This document shows, piece by piece, positions 62,349-64,000 of a DNA stretch of 64,000 bases. The notes beneath the pieces are model-generated. The model did no database searches, was not told the origin of the DNA, and saw only the letters and a list, made by a program, of their open reading frames with translations. Source of the DNA: Paenibacillus lupini (lineage in GTDB: Bacteria > Bacillota > Bacilli > Paenibacillales > Paenibacillaceae); NCBI RefSeq assembly GCF_011761355.1, contig NZ_JAASRW010000010.1, positions 124,001 through 188,000 on the forward strand, in the 5' to 3' direction. Position numbers and translations under genes: made by a program. Each line of letters starts with the position of its first letter. Position 1 is the stretch's first letter.

Positions 62349-63410
62349 ATGAATATAAATCGAAGAGCAAGCCGGCGGATCGCCGTTCTGCTCCTTGCGG
62401 TTCTGCTTCTTATTACAGCAGGCTGCGGTAAGGAGAAGCCGGAATCATCCACCAATTCTACCGCACAAGACGGTGATGTGACGCTTGTCATCGGTGCTTA
62501 TTCCGTAGTGAAGGATGCGTTCAGCGAGGTGCTGCCGCAATTCCAGGCCTATTGGAAAGAGCAGACAGGTCAAAAGGTTGTTTTTCAAGAATCGTATGAA
62601 GCCTCAGGAACACAAGCCCGTGCTATTGCCGGCGGTTTCGAGGCAGATGTAGCTATTCTGGCGATGGATGGCGATCTGGATAAAATAACAGACGCTGGTT
62701 TCATTACTTCCGATTGGAAGGCACAGCCTAATCATGGTCTGGTAACGAAGTCGATTGTTGTACTAGGCACAAGAGAAGGCAATCCGAAGGGGATTAAAGA
62801 TTGGGATGACTTAACTCGCAAAGATGTTAAAGTATTGTATCCAAACCCTAAAACCTCAGGTGGAGCGCAATGGGACATTAATGCTATCTACGGAGCCGGC
62901 CTGAAGAAATCGGAAGCAGAAATGGGTACGAAGGATCCTGAATTTGCGAAAAAATATTTGGCGTCCATTCATGAGAACGTGGAATCACTTGATAAGAGCG
63001 GCCGTGCATCTATGGCAGCATTCGAATATGGTGTTGGGGATGTTATTGTCACTTACGAGAATGAGCTGCTCGGCCGGATTATGAATGGTGTGAAATACGA
63101 TATCGTTATTCCGAAGAGTACGATTCTAATCGAGAACCCAGCGGCTGTAGTAGACAAAAATGCCGATAAGCATGGAACACGTAAAGTAGCGGAGGCGTTT
63201 ATCTCCTATCTGCAAAGTGAAGAGGCACAGCGCATATTCGTGAAATATGGTTTCCGTTCCGTTAATGAGAAGGTGGCGGCGGAGTCGAAAGACAAATACG
63301 TCGAGCCTGATGGATTGTTTGATATTGGGTATTTAGGCGGCTGGAAAGAAGTCCGCCAGACTCTTTATTCGAAGAAAGGCGTCTGGTACCAGGTGCTTGC
63401 AGGAATTTAA
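62349..63410 (+). CDS. Sulfate-binding lipoprotein
   Basis: 353 aa extracellular substrate-binding protein of the Sbp/CysP family. Signal peptide with lipobox LLITAGC (mature Cys at about 26). Sulfate-binding signatures: QESYEASGTQARAIAGGFEA, DVAILAMDGDLDKI, NPKTSGGAQWDINAIYGAG, DVIVTYENE and IENPAAVVDKNADKHGTRKV. Start ATG 62349 (GAAAGAG upstream); the frame opens 4 codons earlier. It sits last in the operon. Sulfate versus thiosulfate cannot be told apart. Confidence 0.93.
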   Translation: MNINRRASRRIAVLLLAVLLLITAGCGKEKPESSTNSTAQDGDVTLVIGAYSVVKDAFSEVLPQFQAYWKEQTGQKVVFQESYEASGTQARAIAGGFEADVAILAMDGDLDKITDAGFITSDWKAQPNHGLVTKSIVVLGTREGNPKGIKDWDDLTRKDVKVLYPNPKTSGGAQWDINAIYGAGLKKSEAEMGTKDPEFAKKYLASIHENVESLDKSGRASMAAFEYGVGDVIVTYENELLGRIMNGVKYDIVIPKSTILIENPAAVVDKNADKHGTRKVAEAFISYLQSEEAQRIFVKYGFRSVNEKVAAESKDKYVEPDGLFDIGYLGGWKEVRQTLYSKKGVWYQVLAGI

Positions 63411-63421
63411 TCAAATGATAA

Positions 63422-63475
63422 GAAAAACCTCCATTCAGAAGCTGCAATTAGCAGCTTCTGAATGGAGGTTTTTTT
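63422..63475. terminator. Bidirectional terminator after the sulfate operon
   Basis: AAAAACCTCCATTCAGAAGC / GCTTCTGAATGGAGGTTTTT, a 22-bp perfect stem including TGC/GCA around AATTA. Confidence 0.95.
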
Positions 63476-63486
63476 GCGCGAATTTA

Positions 63487-64000
63487 TTATTTGGAAGCCG
63501 GCTGCAGCACGAATTTCTCAATTACGTGGCGCACGCCTTCTTCATTGTTTGATAACGTAATGTAGTCAGCAATTTCTTTCAGCTTAGGCGTAGCATTGCC
63601 CATTGCAACACCAAGTCCGGCAGCTTCGATCATTTCATGGTCATTCCATGCGTCGCCGATGGCAATCGTTTGATCGATTGTGCAACCCAGATGTTCTGCC
63701 ATGAAGCGGAGGGCATGACCCTTTGTGCCTTCTTTATGCATGAACTCCAGATAATGTGCTTTGGATTTCGTAATATGAACACGATCGCCAATCATCGGCT
63801 TCAATTGCTCGGCAAGCTGATCCAGATATGCAGGCTCGTCGATAATGAGCATTTTATTGTTTGGCTTGTCCAGCAAAGCCTCGAAATCCTCGGCTACAAC
63901 GTAAGGGATATTCGTTAGGGTAGAATATTTGATCGCTTTGTCATTTGCTTCTTTGACATATAAAATATCGTCCGCATACAGCTGCAGATGCAGGCCATGC
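63487..64000 (-). CDS. Cof-type HAD phosphatase, N-terminus beyond the window
   Basis: C-terminal about 170 residues of a HAD-superfamily Cof-type sugar-phosphate or nucleotide phosphatase. The frame is open to the right edge. Seen: the cap-domain part HGLHLQLYADDILYVKEAND, then the conserved late motifs GTKGHALRFMAEHLG, TIAIGDAWNDHEMIEAAGLG (metal-binding GDxxND) and VAMGNATPKLKEIADYIT, and NNEEGVRHVIEKF. The catalytic N-terminal DxD is outside the window. Substrate unknown. Convergent with the sulfate operon. Confidence 0.9.
   Translation of the reverse strand, partial: HGLHLQLYADDILYVKEANDKAIKYSTLTNIPYVVAEDFEALLDKPNNKMLIIDEPAYLDQLAEQLKPMIGDRVHITKSKAHYLEFMHKEGTKGHALRFMAEHLGCTIDQTIAIGDAWNDHEMIEAAGLGVAMGNATPKLKEIADYITLSNNEEGVRHVIEKFVLQPASK

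Overview
The window looks like a chromosome segment of a spore-forming, low-to-mid GC Firmicute, most likely Paenibacillus or a close relative. Reasons: Bacillales-type gene neighbourhoods (lipA-yutD with the sporulation genes lytH/yunA and yunB; ylbJ/spoVV; the ccpN-ppsR pair), strong AGGAGG-type ribosome binding sites with many GTG and TTG starts, a paeninodin-type lasso peptide leader, and a Tad pilus locus with no outer-membrane secretin.

Layout. (1) 1-13.1 kb holds housekeeping and sporulation genes: YunB-like, LytH-like peptidase, lipA, yutD, nadK, ylbJ, a truncated haemoglobin, yycC, pepF, then a gluconeogenic group (ccpN, ppsR, glpX) and ndk. A decayed transaldolase follows. (2) 13.6-32.2 kb is a large exopolysaccharide (EPS) cluster of the Wzx/Wzy type. 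It has two Wzz-like co-polymerases, GalU, a priming sugar transferase, ManC, a beta-helix tailspike-like protein, a BY-kinase, a candidate EAR antitermination RNA, seven glycosyltransferases (one GT2, six GT4), a polymerase and a flippase. (3) 32.3-38.7 kb holds genes typical of a phosphorylated (paeninodin-type) lasso peptide: kinase, PqqD-like RRE protein, B2 protease, nucleotidyltransferase and ABC exporter. A 39-residue precursor gene lies on the opposite strand beyond a decayed IS1182-like element. The lasso cyclase is absent and the precursor core is not canonical. (4) 38.8-49.1 kb is a Tad/Flp pilus operon, from TadZ/CpaE to a prepilin peptidase and an FHA protein, behind a possible transcription attenuator. 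(5) 49.1-64 kb holds metabolic genes: an SDR-family protein, a lipoprotein, nfo, purU, tkt, ppnP, an NAD-binding dehydrogenase, pgi, a YigZ-family gene, a sulfate ABC importer, and part of a HAD phosphatase.

How it fits together. The EPS genes supply UDP-glucose and GDP-mannose, prime undecaprenyl phosphate, build and flip the repeat unit and polymerise it under Wzz/BY-kinase control. A 15-bp inverted repeat, GATAC-N5-GTATC, overlaps the promoters of both wzz genes, the lasso operon and the lasso precursor, so EPS and the RiPP are probably co-regulated. The same window carries a family of about 40-bp palindromic repeats directly upstream of two ribosome binding sites. Their hairpins differ in sequence but keep pairing. 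All family names come from reading motifs and remembered homologues; no search was run.
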